Shown piece by piece: positions 27,369 through 35,774 of a DNA stretch of 64,000 nt. The position numbers and the translations under genes are program-made. Under the pieces are notes generated by a model that searched no databases, was not told the DNA's origin, and saw only the letters and a program-made list of their open reading frames with translations. The stretch spans positions 1-64,000 of the forward strand of contig JAFXMP010000082.1 of NCBI GenBank assembly GCA_017530275.1, in the 5' to 3' direction. How positions within the stretch are numbered: position 1 is the stretch's first letter; every line of letters begins with the position of its first letter. Origin of the DNA: Clostridia bacterium. Lineage in GTDB: Bacteria > Bacillota_A > Clostridia > Christensenellales > Aristaeellaceae.

Positions 27369-28068
27369 TCAGGCCGCTAAACAGGCTATTGCTTTGTTCG
27401 TTTTTACAGTTCCAACCTTGTTACCAATAAAGCTCACACAGTTGTAGTCGCCCAGGGTACCCGTTTTAACCCACTCATTACTCAGTTTATACTTTGCGCC
27501 CAGAGATTCAGCGGCATCCTCCACAATCAGAGCTTTGTGTTCAGCCGCAATTTTTCTGATTTCCTCCATCTTTCCAGGAGTGCCATAGAGGTGAGCTACA
27601 ATGATGCGGCGAACATCAGGAAGAATCTCAAAGGCGCGTTCTAACGCCTCTGGACTCATATTCCATGTCTCATACTCAGAATCAAAAAACTGCTTCACCA
27701 GTTTCATACGCGACTGGGTTGGGTTTATGGACGCATCGAAAGTGGTATCAAACAGAACACCCGATGGCCATGGAGCGTTCCCTGATTTGGCTTTGCCTGG
27801 CCATAAAGCTTTTCACCAGCAAGTTTGGCAGCTAAATGCAATGCAGCTGTGCCACAAGAAAAACCAACAGCATATTTCACGCCTATATACTCCGCCATAG
27901 CCTTTTCCACAGCGTCAATATTCGCACCAACGGTTGACACCCAGTTCGTCTGGAGGACTCATCGACCCACCGCTGCTCATTGCCATGCATGGTTTGTGAG
28001 GCAAGCCACACCTTCGATGGAAAAGGCTCAATGCCCGCAAAGCGGGAATCTGAAAGGAATCTATTCAC
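27369..28068 (-). pseudogene. Decayed second DegT-family aminotransferase
   Basis: Three frame-shifted pieces reproduce the N-terminal half of the 25-26 kb aminotransferase. From a GTG at 28066-28068 comes NRFLSDSRFAGIEPFPSKV, which breaks after QRWVDE. TVGANIDAVEKAMAEY continues in another frame to about 27725. AHLYGTPGKMEEI and EDAAESLGAKYK follow in a third, ending with SFIGNK and a stop at 27369. The C-terminal half is gone. The close likeness to the intact neighbour shows a tandem duplication with later decay of this copy. It starts directly after the large membrane-protein gene. Confidence 0.88.
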
Positions 28069-28100
28069 TAATCTACGTTCCCAAACAATTCGATAACACA

Positions 28101-30917
28101 TCAAGAAATACGTTGCCAGGTGATTTCTTCGATTGTAACACAAACATTTTCCGCTGTTTCCACTGCGAAGAATACCATGGGGCAGGAACTGATTGAGCAC
28201 GTCAAAGTGCAGGTACACTCCCCTTTTTCATCAAACGCGTCTGTGGATAACCATTCCTGATGCAATACGATATCTCCGTCTTCTCCGACCAGTTCCAGGC
28301 AGACAGCTTGGTCTTTCCACGGGTTATTCCCTTCTGAGCTTAATAGAACAGCCTGATTGTTTAGGGGATGTTCTGTTATATGCAAGGAGGACAAAGAGAA
28401 ACAAATCTCATACGTGCCTGAATAGAAATCCGTCTTCATGTTTTTGGTTTCGACTCGTTCTCCTTCGCCCAAGGAAAGTGAATCCATCTCTAGTGTTTTC
28501 CCATTAAACAATGCTGTATCCCTAAGGTTCACGCTCCTTCTGCCGCTGTAATAAGATTTCCACTCATATCCCTGATTCGAAAGCGCCTCAATCACCGCGG
28601 GATCAAAGGTATACAGGCCGCTCCATTCAGAAATCTGCGTGTATTTGCCTCCTCTGTAACAAACTTGCAGCGCTTCTACGTCCCGATCTACAAAAATTGA
28701 TCCTCTCGGTTGCCGTATCAATTGATCCGTCAAAAAAACATGCTCCGAAATGTTAGTGCCGGAGCGCTGATAAAGTTCTTCCTGTTCCGCAGCATACACT
28801 GGCATCGTGGCGATCGCCTGCACTTGAGCAACGATCGGAAGCTCTTTCTCAAGTCGGTCGGTCTGTGCTTCCAGGCCCTGCTCAATCGTTCTGTTGACGA
28901 TTAGCAGGGTTCCGCCCAGAAGAAGTATGACACCTGCCATAAAGGCGATATGCATCCTATCTCGGCGGAAACAGAGCAAAGATCCGACCTTCCAAAGAAG
29001 CCACAGCATGAGCAGTAAAGCCACGCAGACAGCAAAAGAATCGAATGCCGCCGTTCCGCTGTTCCATCCCTTTAGTGAAAAAAACGTCCGAAGCCAGGAG
29101 AGACCTCTTGGCAAAAGCAAATACGTTCCACCGGCGAGAACCATTCCCACCATGATTGGAACCCAGATTGGCCTTTCCTCTTTTATTCTTTCAGTTTCCG
29201 CTTGGAGGCTTTTCTCAGGAACTGCCATTGCGCAAAAAGGCATGGCAAGGAAAATATTATAGTTCAGATCCAGAATCCGCGTTTCTGAAAGCGCATGGAA
29301 CGCCAAAATCACCATCGCAAAAGCGATCCGATTGTTTCCGTGCCGGAGTGCCCTAATCGTCATCCAGACCCATGCTCCGGTTACAATCGCTGTAATCACC
29401 CAGCCGTATTGAATCGCCAGCATACCGTAAGCAACGTCTATATACCCGTATCCAGAACTCCAGTATCCAACGTAAGTTCCTCCCAAGCCATGTGCAGAAG
29501 CCATTGTACTTCCAAACGGATGCACTCCGTTTGCACAAAGAGAGTTCCATACTATTGACAGTCTTCCGTTCAATGTTTTTTCAACTTCCAGTGCCCAAGT
29601 ATCCTGCATGCCATAACGTATAGCCAGCCAGAACACAAGGCCACCGAGCAGTGGAAATGCCGCAGGACTCAGCCAGTTTATACCCCTTCCCACGGAATGA
29701 AGCACCTTGTTTTTCCTCAGAATTCTTGCTTCCACGCAATCCCATAGGACAAAGATGATCAATAGTGCGCCACTGTAATACACAGTTCTGCTGTCCGTAT
29801 TCCACCAGACCCAATACGACACACCCACAACCAGTACTGTGAAAAGAATCGCAGTATACCATTTCCGATTCCGCAGACCACACCAAGCCGTAATCAGTAG
29901 GAAAGTAAAATATGATCCAAAATCACTTGTGTTAATTGTCCCGAAAGCGCTTACATTTCTGTATGCTTCCCAAGGATTTACAAGATTCCGCACTGTTCCG
30001 GAAAGACTGCACAGCACCAGGGCCCCAACCAGAATCCCTATCGTAACCACAAAAGTTCGGCAGATCTTTTGGGCGTCCATATCGTACAGGCACAGCACCG
30101 CAAAAGGAATGGGAATCAGCCAATTATAGTCATGAAGCAAACCTACATAAACGAATGGAACCGCCAGACAAAAAGCCAGCGCATACCGAAGGAACATATG
30201 TGACAAAGTTTTAGGATCAGAAGCCGTCCAGCATTTTTTTAGCACAATGTACAGAAATCGAACCCCGCCCGCCAGGAGCAGCAGCAGTATGGTCACCGCT
30301 TTATAACTGGTCGCATAATAAAATGAAAACATTGTGCTGTGCAGAAAACGATAAAACGTATAATGCATCACTGCAATGAGGGAAAGAATATCCAGAATCC
30401 GTTCCACGCGAGCCAGTCTTTTTGAATCCGCTTTTTCAAACACTTTCCTCAGCGTCCGCAACAGAAAAACCACCAGGAAGGCAAACCCAATGCCAACGAG
30501 AATTCCACCAGCGCCAATGAGGATATTTCCCCACCCGCCAAATCCTCCTTCCAAAGTCTGATAAAGCTCATTCAGCACGCATTCTGCAAATCCGATTCCC
30601 GCCGCCCAGAAGAACCTTCCGCGAACTCCTTCAAACACAAAATGCAAGCTGAAGCCCAACAAAGTATACAGGAATAATAAGGTCAGCTTCCAAAACGTTA
30701 ATCCAAAAAACAACCTCTGGCTGAGAACGCCTATTTCTGTGTCCCCTTGTTCAGTATTGAGGAGACCGGCTACCCCATTACTCGGATCTTCTGATTTCTC
30801 CATACTCTGAGGGGAAAAGAAGAAGATAGCCACCGTAATAAGAATGGCTACCGCAATCCAGAAAAACCGTTGCTTCGTGCTGGAATTCATTCTTTTTTTC
30901 TTGTCTAACAAACTCAT
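28101..30917 (-). CDS. Large membrane protein: VanZ-like + O-antigen ligase-like + C-terminal ectodomain
   Basis: The product has about 938 residues from an internal ATG; upstream TTG 30968 is also possible and neither has a strong site. The N-terminal ~165 residues have VanZ-like spans with NELYQTLEGGFGGWGNIL. Roughly ten further spans with large loops follow, resembling Wzy/WaaL-type polymerases or ligases (GSTMASAHGLGGTYVGYW region). A C-terminal ~230-residue soluble part after ILLLGGTLLIVNRTIEQ looks beta-rich and probably faces outside. It likely ligates or polymerises surface glycans. The combination in one chain is unusual and I know no named family for the whole. Confidence 0.65.
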   Translation of the reverse strand: MSLLDKKKRMNSSTKQRFFWIAVAILITVAIFFFSPQSMEKSEDPSNGVAGLLNTEQGDTEIGVLSQRLFFGLTFWKLTLLFLYTLLGFSLHFVFEGVRGRFFWAAGIGFAECVLNELYQTLEGGFGGWGNILIGAGGILVGIGFAFLVVFLLRTLRKVFEKADSKRLARVERILDILSLIAVMHYTFYRFLHSTMFSFYYATSYKAVTILLLLLAGGVRFLYIVLKKCWTASDPKTLSHMFLRYALAFCLAVPFVYVGLLHDYNWLIPIPFAVLCLYDMDAQKICRTFVVTIGILVGALVLCSLSGTVRNLVNPWEAYRNVSAFGTINTSDFGSYFTFLLITAWCGLRNRKWYTAILFTVLVVGVSYWVWWNTDSRTVYYSGALLIIFVLWDCVEARILRKNKVLHSVGRGINWLSPAAFPLLGGLVFWLAIRYGMQDTWALEVEKTLNGRLSIVWNSLCANGVHPFGSTMASAHGLGGTYVGYWSSGYGYIDVAYGMLAIQYGWVITAIVTGAWVWMTIRALRHGNNRIAFAMVILAFHALSETRILDLNYNIFLAMPFCAMAVPEKSLQAETERIKEERPIWVPIMVGMVLAGGTYLLLPRGLSWLRTFFSLKGWNSGTAAFDSFAVCVALLLMLWLLWKVGSLLCFRRDRMHIAFMAGVILLLGGTLLIVNRTIEQGLEAQTDRLEKELPIVAQVQAIATMPVYAAEQEELYQRSGTNISEHVFLTDQLIRQPRGSIFVDRDVEALQVCYRGGKYTQISEWSGLYTFDPAVIEALSNQGYEWKSYYSGRRSVNLRDTALFNGKTLEMDSLSLGEGERVETKNMKTDFYSGTYEICFSLSSLHITEHPLNNQAVLLSSEGNNPWKDQAVCLELVGEDGDIVLHQEWLSTDAFDEKGECTCTLTCSISSCPMVFFAVETAENVCVTIEEITWQRIS

Positions 30918-31519
30918 CAATCGCGTTCTAACCTTATTTGGTCCACATAAAACATAGTCCGGAAGCAAATAATAGACGATATTAACCGTTATACCTTTTG
31001 ACCAGGTATACTGAACTTGTTTGGGAAAAAGAGCGCGGCAATCTTCCGCATGACGGTTTTTGCTATATGACCGCGTTTTCCCGTTTCACAGAATAGGTAA
31101 TTATATCTGACAAGCCCTTCAGGGCATAGCTTCGCTATGACAGCATGAATTTCACACTGTCTGAACAGCGATGTGTAGGAGCACGCAACAGCCCAGCAAG
31201 TGACATTGGTGCTGATTCCCTATGCTCCATTGAGAAAAACCTGCTTGGATATTATCAGATTTTTCGCTTTTCTGTGGAAACTCGCTATAAAAAGTATACT
31301 TTATATAACGAGTGCATCGAAAAATGAAAAGTGAGCCTTTGAATCTCACAGCCACATTGTAACATAATACACATCATAAATCAAGACAAAAACATCTTTC
31401 TTTCTATTCATGCGTGAGCCGTGCCAGACCTTACTCGTCCCACTTGCCAATTTTTCCGCTTTATGATACTATAACCAGCGAGAGACAAATCGGGACGCAG
31501 AACAGGGGGAGGTATTCAC
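30918..31519. other. Gene-free stretch before the ROK kinase
   Basis: About 600 bases separate the divergent membrane-protein and kinase genes. A small perfect hairpin, CATAGC-TTC-GCTATG, lies near 31127-31141, next to repeated AGGGC/CATAG motifs. Two short overlapping frames at 31145-31355 are on opposite strands, lack ribosome sites and resemble nothing. The right end holds the kinase promoter. I see nothing else. Confidence 0.5.
31444..31472 (+). promoter_or_regulatory. Promoter of the ROK kinase
   Basis: TTGCCA (31444-31449) and TACTAT (31467-31472) with a 17-base spacer lie 47 bases before the kinase ATG, which itself follows GGGGGAGG. Confidence 0.6.
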
Positions 31520-32479
31520 ATGGCATCAGATTACAGCATCTGTTTGGACATTGGCGGCACAAAAGTGCTTGGCGCTATTTTCGACAAAGAAGGAAATCCC
31601 GTCTATAGGCTCAAGAAAAAGACCAAGTCCGGCGGGGAATCTTCCGAAAACATCGAACAAGTGATCATCAGCGTGGTGCGGGAGATGATCAAGGAGTCCG
31701 GCATCAAAACGACGGACATTAAAGCCATAGCGGCAGGCGCGCCTGGGGTAATCAACCAGGAAAAAGGCGTCGTGCTGTTCTCCCCCAACCTACCCTGGCG
31801 GGATTATGATATCAAATCGCCCATCGAGAAGGAATTCGGCGTTCCCTTCTATATCGGAAACGATGTGAACGTGGGTGTGCTGGGCGAATACAAGTACGGG
31901 GCCGCGCAGGGATATAAAAATGTGGTGGGCTTCTTCGTGGGCACCGGCATGGGCGGAGGCCTGATCCTGGACGGCAAGCTGTTCACGGGCCACCTGTTTA
32001 AGGCCGCGGAATACGGCCATATGGTGCTGGACCCGGAAGGCCCCCTGTGCGGCTGTGGCCAGCGTGGCTGCTTAGAGGCGCTCTCCAGCAAGCAGGGCAT
32101 GTCCTCCTACATCCGGCAGCAAGTGTCCAGAGGTCGCAGCTGCATGATGGCCGACGCGTTGGACGGCTCCGCCTTCAAGAGCAAGGCCCTGAAAAAAGCC
32201 TTGGAAGCGAAGGACGCCGTAGCCATGGAAGCCGTGGACCGCGCCTGTCATTGGCTGGCCGTCGCAACCGGCAACATGATTAACACCATCAGCCCGGACA
32301 TCGTCATTTATGGCGGCGGCGTGATCGAAGCGGTGGGCGATATTTTCCTGGAAAAGATTCTGGCGGAGGTGGACCGTTACTGCATGACCTCCATCCGCCC
32401 CACGGTTACACTGAAAAACGCTGCCCTGGGCGACGATTCCGTGCTTTACGGTGCGCTTTCCATGATCTCGGAAGCCTGA
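31520..32479 (+). CDS. ROK-family sugar kinase (glucokinase-like)
   Basis: This 319-residue kinase has the phosphate-binding DIGGTKVLG (10-18), the catalytic GNDVN region, GTGMGGGLI, and the ROK zinc motif CGCGQRGC (about 176-183). ROK kinases phosphorylate glucose or related hexoses at the 6-hydroxyl. There is no N-terminal helix-turn-helix, so it is an enzyme rather than a NagC-type repressor. It is a single-gene unit with its own promoter and a strong terminator shared with the convergent uxa operon. It may feed hexoses, but the substrate is not fixed by the sequence. Confidence 0.88.
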   Translation: MASDYSICLDIGGTKVLGAIFDKEGNPVYRLKKKTKSGGESSENIEQVIISVVREMIKESGIKTTDIKAIAAGAPGVINQEKGVVLFSPNLPWRDYDIKSPIEKEFGVPFYIGNDVNVGVLGEYKYGAAQGYKNVVGFFVGTGMGGGLILDGKLFTGHLFKAAEYGHMVLDPEGPLCGCGQRGCLEALSSKQGMSSYIRQQVSRGRSCMMADALDGSAFKSKALKKALEAKDAVAMEAVDRACHWLAVATGNMINTISPDIVIYGGGVIEAVGDIFLEKILAEVDRYCMTSIRPTVTLKNAALGDDSVLYGALSMISEA

Positions 32480-32487
32480 ACCGGCTT

Positions 32488-32534
32488 AAAAAATCATCCC
32501 TGGTGATCCAAACGATTGCCAGGGATGATTTTTT
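32488..32534. terminator. Bidirectional terminator between the ROK kinase and uxaA
   Basis: Perfect arms AAAAAATCATCCCTGG (32488-32503) and its complement (32519-32534) flank a 15-base loop. A run of six T on each strand makes it work for both converging genes. Confidence 0.9.
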
Positions 32535-32541
32535 CGCAGAA

Positions 32542-33966
32542 TCACAGCGTCACGCCGCTTTTGAAAATGGCGATTTCCCGGTAGCCGTGCTGTTCGGCCT
32601 TGGTTTCCTTGCCGCTGGCGGTTTCCAGCACAAGCTGGAACAATTGCTTTGCCGCGTCCTCCATGGTAACGCCCTGCAAAAGTTGACCGGCGTTAAAGTC
32701 GATCCAGCCCTGCTTTTTCTGGGCCAAAGCGGCGTTGGTGGCTACCTTGAGGGTGGGGGCGGGGCCGCCTAAGGGCGTGCCCCGGCCGGTGGTGAACAGA
32801 ATGAGCTGCGCGCCGGAGGCGGTCAAGGAGGTGACGGCGCAAATATCGTTACCGGGACCCCACACCAGATTTAAGCCGGGATGGTTGACAGGCTGGGTGT
32901 ATTGCAGCACGTCCTGCACTTCCCCAAGGCCGCCCTTCTGGGTGCAGCCCAGGGATTTTTCCTCCAGCGTGGTGATGCCGCCTGCCTTGTTGCCGGGGGA
33001 GGGATTTTCGTACACCGGCATGTGGTTTTCAATGTAATACTGCTTGAAGCCGTTGATGAGATCGCAGGTTTTTTGGAAGATTTCTTTGTTTTTGCAGCGG
33101 CCCATGATCAGCGATTCCGCGCCGAACATTTCCGGCACCTCGGTGAGCAGCGCCGTGCCGCCCGCGGCGCAGACACCGTCGCTGACCGCGCCCAGGAGGG
33201 GATTGGCGGTGATGCCGGAAAACCCGTCGCTGCCGCCGCATTTTAAGCCGATCACCAGCTTGGAAACGGGCTGCGGCGTGCGCACGTCGTTTTTCAGTTC
33301 GTCCTGCAGCTGCTGAATCAGCTCCAGCGCGGCGGCTTCCTCGTCCTCGTGCTCCTGGCACACCAGGAATTTGACCCGTTTTTCGTTGACGGGGCCCAAA
33401 TGCTCCTTGAACGCGTCCAAGGTGTTGTTTTCACAGCCCAGGGACAGCACCAGCACGCCGCCCGCGTTGGGATGGCGTACCAGGGCGCAGAGCACTTCCC
33501 GGGTTCTGGCGTGGTCGTCGCCCAGCTGGCTGCACCCGTAGGGGTGCGGGAAGGTGTATACCGGGGCGGGACCGAGCTTGCTGCCCGCTTCCGCGATACG
33601 CTGGGCGGTGTGGTTCACGCAGCCGACCAGGGGCAGAATCCAGATTTCGTTCCGGATGCCCACTTTGCCGTCTTCCCGCTCATAGCCCATGAAGGAGCCT
33701 TCAAAGGGAGCGGCCTGATGGATGGGCTGGGGATCGTAGGTATATTCCTTTTCACCGCTCAAGGCCGTTTTCAGGTTGTGGGAATGAATCCATTCTCCCT
33801 CTTTGATGTCGCTCTGGGCCGTACCGATGGGGCAGCCGTATTTGATCACCTTTTCACCCTGGGCAATGTCACGCAGGGCGATTTTGTGCCCGGCGGGAAT
33901 GCCTTCCCGGGGGGTGATCAGCACGCCCACGTTATCCAGTTCATGCAGCTTGATATAATCGCTCAT
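32542..33966 (-). CDS. uxaA: Altronate dehydratase
   Basis: The product has 474 residues starting MSDYIKLHELDNVGV from the ATG 6 bases after GGAG; the upstream ATG is not supported by spacing. An N-terminal SAF domain (about 1-90, LITPREGIPAGHKIALRDI) precedes the catalytic UxaA domain with GYEREDGKVGIRNEIW, HPYGCSQLGDDH, LGCENN and LKCGGSDGFSGITANP. It dehydrates D-altronate to 2-keto-3-deoxygluconate. It is last of uxaC-uxaB-uxaA, a complete glucuronate/galacturonate-to-KDG branch. kduI, kdgK or eda are not in the window. Confidence 0.93.
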   Translation of the reverse strand: MSDYIKLHELDNVGVLITPREGIPAGHKIALRDIAQGEKVIKYGCPIGTAQSDIKEGEWIHSHNLKTALSGEKEYTYDPQPIHQAAPFEGSFMGYEREDGKVGIRNEIWILPLVGCVNHTAQRIAEAGSKLGPAPVYTFPHPYGCSQLGDDHARTREVLCALVRHPNAGGVLVLSLGCENNTLDAFKEHLGPVNEKRVKFLVCQEHEDEEAAALELIQQLQDELKNDVRTPQPVSKLVIGLKCGGSDGFSGITANPLLGAVSDGVCAAGGTALLTEVPEMFGAESLIMGRCKNKEIFQKTCDLINGFKQYYIENHMPVYENPSPGNKAGGITTLEEKSLGCTQKGGLGEVQDVLQYTQPVNHPGLNLVWGPGNDICAVTSLTASGAQLILFTTGRGTPLGGPAPTLKVATNAALAQKKQGWIDFNAGQLLQGVTMEDAAKQLFQLVLETASGKETKAEQHGYREIAIFKSGVTL

Positions 33967-33991
33967 TTTCTTCTCCATTCTTGTTTTTTCT

Positions 33992-34050
33992 GGAAAAAAC
34001 CGCTCTTTGAGGTTCAAAGCGCGGTTTCCTCAGGCCCCTTTCCGAGAAAA
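33992..34050 (+). repeat. Palindromic repeat family P, copy A
   Basis: The arms AACCGCTCTTTGA and TCAAAGCGCGGTT (one mismatch) are followed by GGCCCCTTTCCGAGAAA. This is the same element as at 35651, in the same orientation. It sits between uxaB and uxaA, 55 bases from an inverted copy. Confidence 0.75.
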
Positions 34051-34104
34051 ACACAAAAAGTATGGTTTCCCTGAAAAGAAAAGTATCGCAGCGCATTTTA
34101 ATAG

Positions 34105-34167
34105 GTTTCTTGGAAAGGGGTGCGGGGGAAACCGTTCTTTGACTTTCAAAGAATGGTTTCCCCCGCA
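34105..34167 (-). repeat. Palindromic repeat family P, copy B (inverted)
   Basis: TTTCTTGGAAAGGGGTG precedes the arms GGGGGAAACCGTTCTTTGA and TCAAAGAATGGTTTCCCCC. The side sequence shows that it is inverted relative to copies A and C. A and B form a head-to-head pair, like the composite arrangement of bacterial REP/BIME elements. Confidence 0.8.
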
Positions 34168-34172
34168 ATGAC

Positions 34173-35621
34173 TTATTTCTCCCACGTTTTCCGCATGGCG
34201 CAGCGGATGCAGCCGGCCTTGATGTCGGCGAGCTGGGAAGCGACCTTGGCTTCCAGACCGGGGATGGCGGTCAGGTCCTCGCCCCAGAGCGCGGTGTTGC
34301 TGAGGACGGCGTGGGCGTCGGGCTCGGCCTGGGCGGCGAAGAAAGTGAGCACATGGGCGTCGTCCTTGACGGGATAGGGCTTGCCGTCCCGCAGGCCCTC
34401 GTAATCGCCTGCCTCGTTCTGCCGGATGCCGGTATAGAAGCAAATGAGGGAAGAGAGGCCGAACGCCAGGCAGGAAGGAATTTCGCCGGTCTTTTTCTGG
34501 TAATCCTTGAGGGTGGGCAGCACGCGGGCTGTCCACTTGCTCACGCTGTTCAGGGCGATGGAAAGCAGCTCGTGGCGGTTGAAGGGATTCTCAAAGCGCA
34601 GCATGACCGCGTCCGCAAAGGCTTTCACTTCGTCCTGGGGCAGGGGTACGTTGGGCATGATCTCGTCGCTCAAGGCATGTTCCAGGAAGGGCCGCACGTC
34701 CTTATCCGCCATACATTCGCCCACGGTGTCCAGCCCGGCCAGATACGCTCCCAGCACCATGGTGGTGTGGGCCCCGTTGAGCATGCGGACTTTCCGCAGC
34801 TTATAGGGCTTCACATTGTCGGTAAAGATCACGGGATTCACCTGATCCAGGGGCAGTTCCTTCTTCACTTGTTCGGGTCCTTCAATCACCCACAAGCCGA
34901 AGGGCTCGGCGGTGTCCAGCTGCTGATCCTCGTAGCCCAATTCCTCGAACACGCCGGGCACTTCCTTGCGGGGGAAGCCGGTGACGATGCGGTCCACCAG
35001 CGTGGAGCAGAAAATGTTGTCCTTTTCCAGCCAGGAAAGGAAGGCTTCTCCCAATTCCCACTGCTTGGCGGTTTTCAGCACGGCGTCCTTCAAATGATAG
35101 CCGTTATCGTCGATCAGTTCGCAGGGCAGGATGATGAAGCCGGGTTTGCCCAGCAGGAAGCGTTCGTGGAGGAATCGGGTCAGCTTGCCGGGATAGGAAG
35201 ACTGGGGCTTGTCGTCATAATTGTCCGTGCCGGTATACACGATACCCGCCTCGGTGGTGTTGCTGACGATAAAGCGCAGGGTGTCGATCTTGGCCAAATC
35301 CAGATAGGCCTGGAAATCGGCGTAGGGCTCCACGGTTTTCAGCACCGTGCCCACGACCTTCACCTTTTTCACGTCGCCGCTTTCTTCCCGGCCGCGCAGC
35401 ATCACGGTGTACAGGCAGTCCTGATCCCGGAGCATTTTGCACATGCCCTTTTCCAGGGGCTGCACGATGGCCACGCCGTAGTCGCCGCCGCACTGGGTAT
35501 TCAGGTTGTCCAGCATTTCATCCACGAAGGCGCGCAGGAAGCCGCCCTCCCCGAACTGCATCACTCGGATGCTCTGGGGCCGCTTCACCTGGGGAACCAT
35601 GGCCTGATTCAATCTTTCCAT
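34173..35621 (-). CDS. uxaB: Tagaturonate reductase (altronate oxidoreductase)
   Basis: This 482-residue member of the mannitol dehydrogenase family has an N-terminal Rossmann domain (QFGEGGFLRAFVDEML) and TTEAGIVY, and the later VRMLNGAHTTMVLGAYLAG with conserved K, N and H active-site positions. It reduces tagaturonate to altronate with NADH. GGGAGTGG precedes the ATG. It sits between uxaC and uxaA, and palindromic repeats fill both gaps, which may stabilise or terminate parts of the transcript. Confidence 0.92.
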   Translation of the reverse strand: MERLNQAMVPQVKRPQSIRVMQFGEGGFLRAFVDEMLDNLNTQCGGDYGVAIVQPLEKGMCKMLRDQDCLYTVMLRGREESGDVKKVKVVGTVLKTVEPYADFQAYLDLAKIDTLRFIVSNTTEAGIVYTGTDNYDDKPQSSYPGKLTRFLHERFLLGKPGFIILPCELIDDNGYHLKDAVLKTAKQWELGEAFLSWLEKDNIFCSTLVDRIVTGFPRKEVPGVFEELGYEDQQLDTAEPFGLWVIEGPEQVKKELPLDQVNPVIFTDNVKPYKLRKVRMLNGAHTTMVLGAYLAGLDTVGECMADKDVRPFLEHALSDEIMPNVPLPQDEVKAFADAVMLRFENPFNRHELLSIALNSVSKWTARVLPTLKDYQKKTGEIPSCLAFGLSSLICFYTGIRQNEAGDYEGLRDGKPYPVKDDAHVLTFFAAQAEPDAHAVLSNTALWGEDLTAIPGLEAKVASQLADIKAGCIRCAMRKTWEK

Positions 35622-35650
35622 TTTTCATCCACTCCCTTTTATATACTTTT

Positions 35651-35713
35651 GTGGGGGAAACCGCTCTTTGGAGGCCAAAGAGCGGTTTCCCCCACACCCC
35701 TTTCCGAGAAAGC
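35651..35713 (+). repeat. Palindromic repeat family P, copy C
   Basis: The perfect arms GGGGGAAACCGCTCTTTGG and complement are separated by only AG at the tip and followed by CACACCCCTTTCCGAGAAA. It lies between uxaC and uxaB. It is the most regular copy and defines the family. Confidence 0.85.
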
Positions 35714-35774
35714 CATAAGGGATATTGTGTATATATCGCTCTTTTCCTCTTTGCTGTTTACGTTTTTTTGATGA

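Noticed and set aside
34311..35771. 486-residue plus-strand frame opposite uxaB
   Set aside because: It is the exact complement of a well-supported uxaB. The composition (His/Gly/Gln-rich) is typical of antisense frames in GC-rich DNA and no ribosome site is seen.
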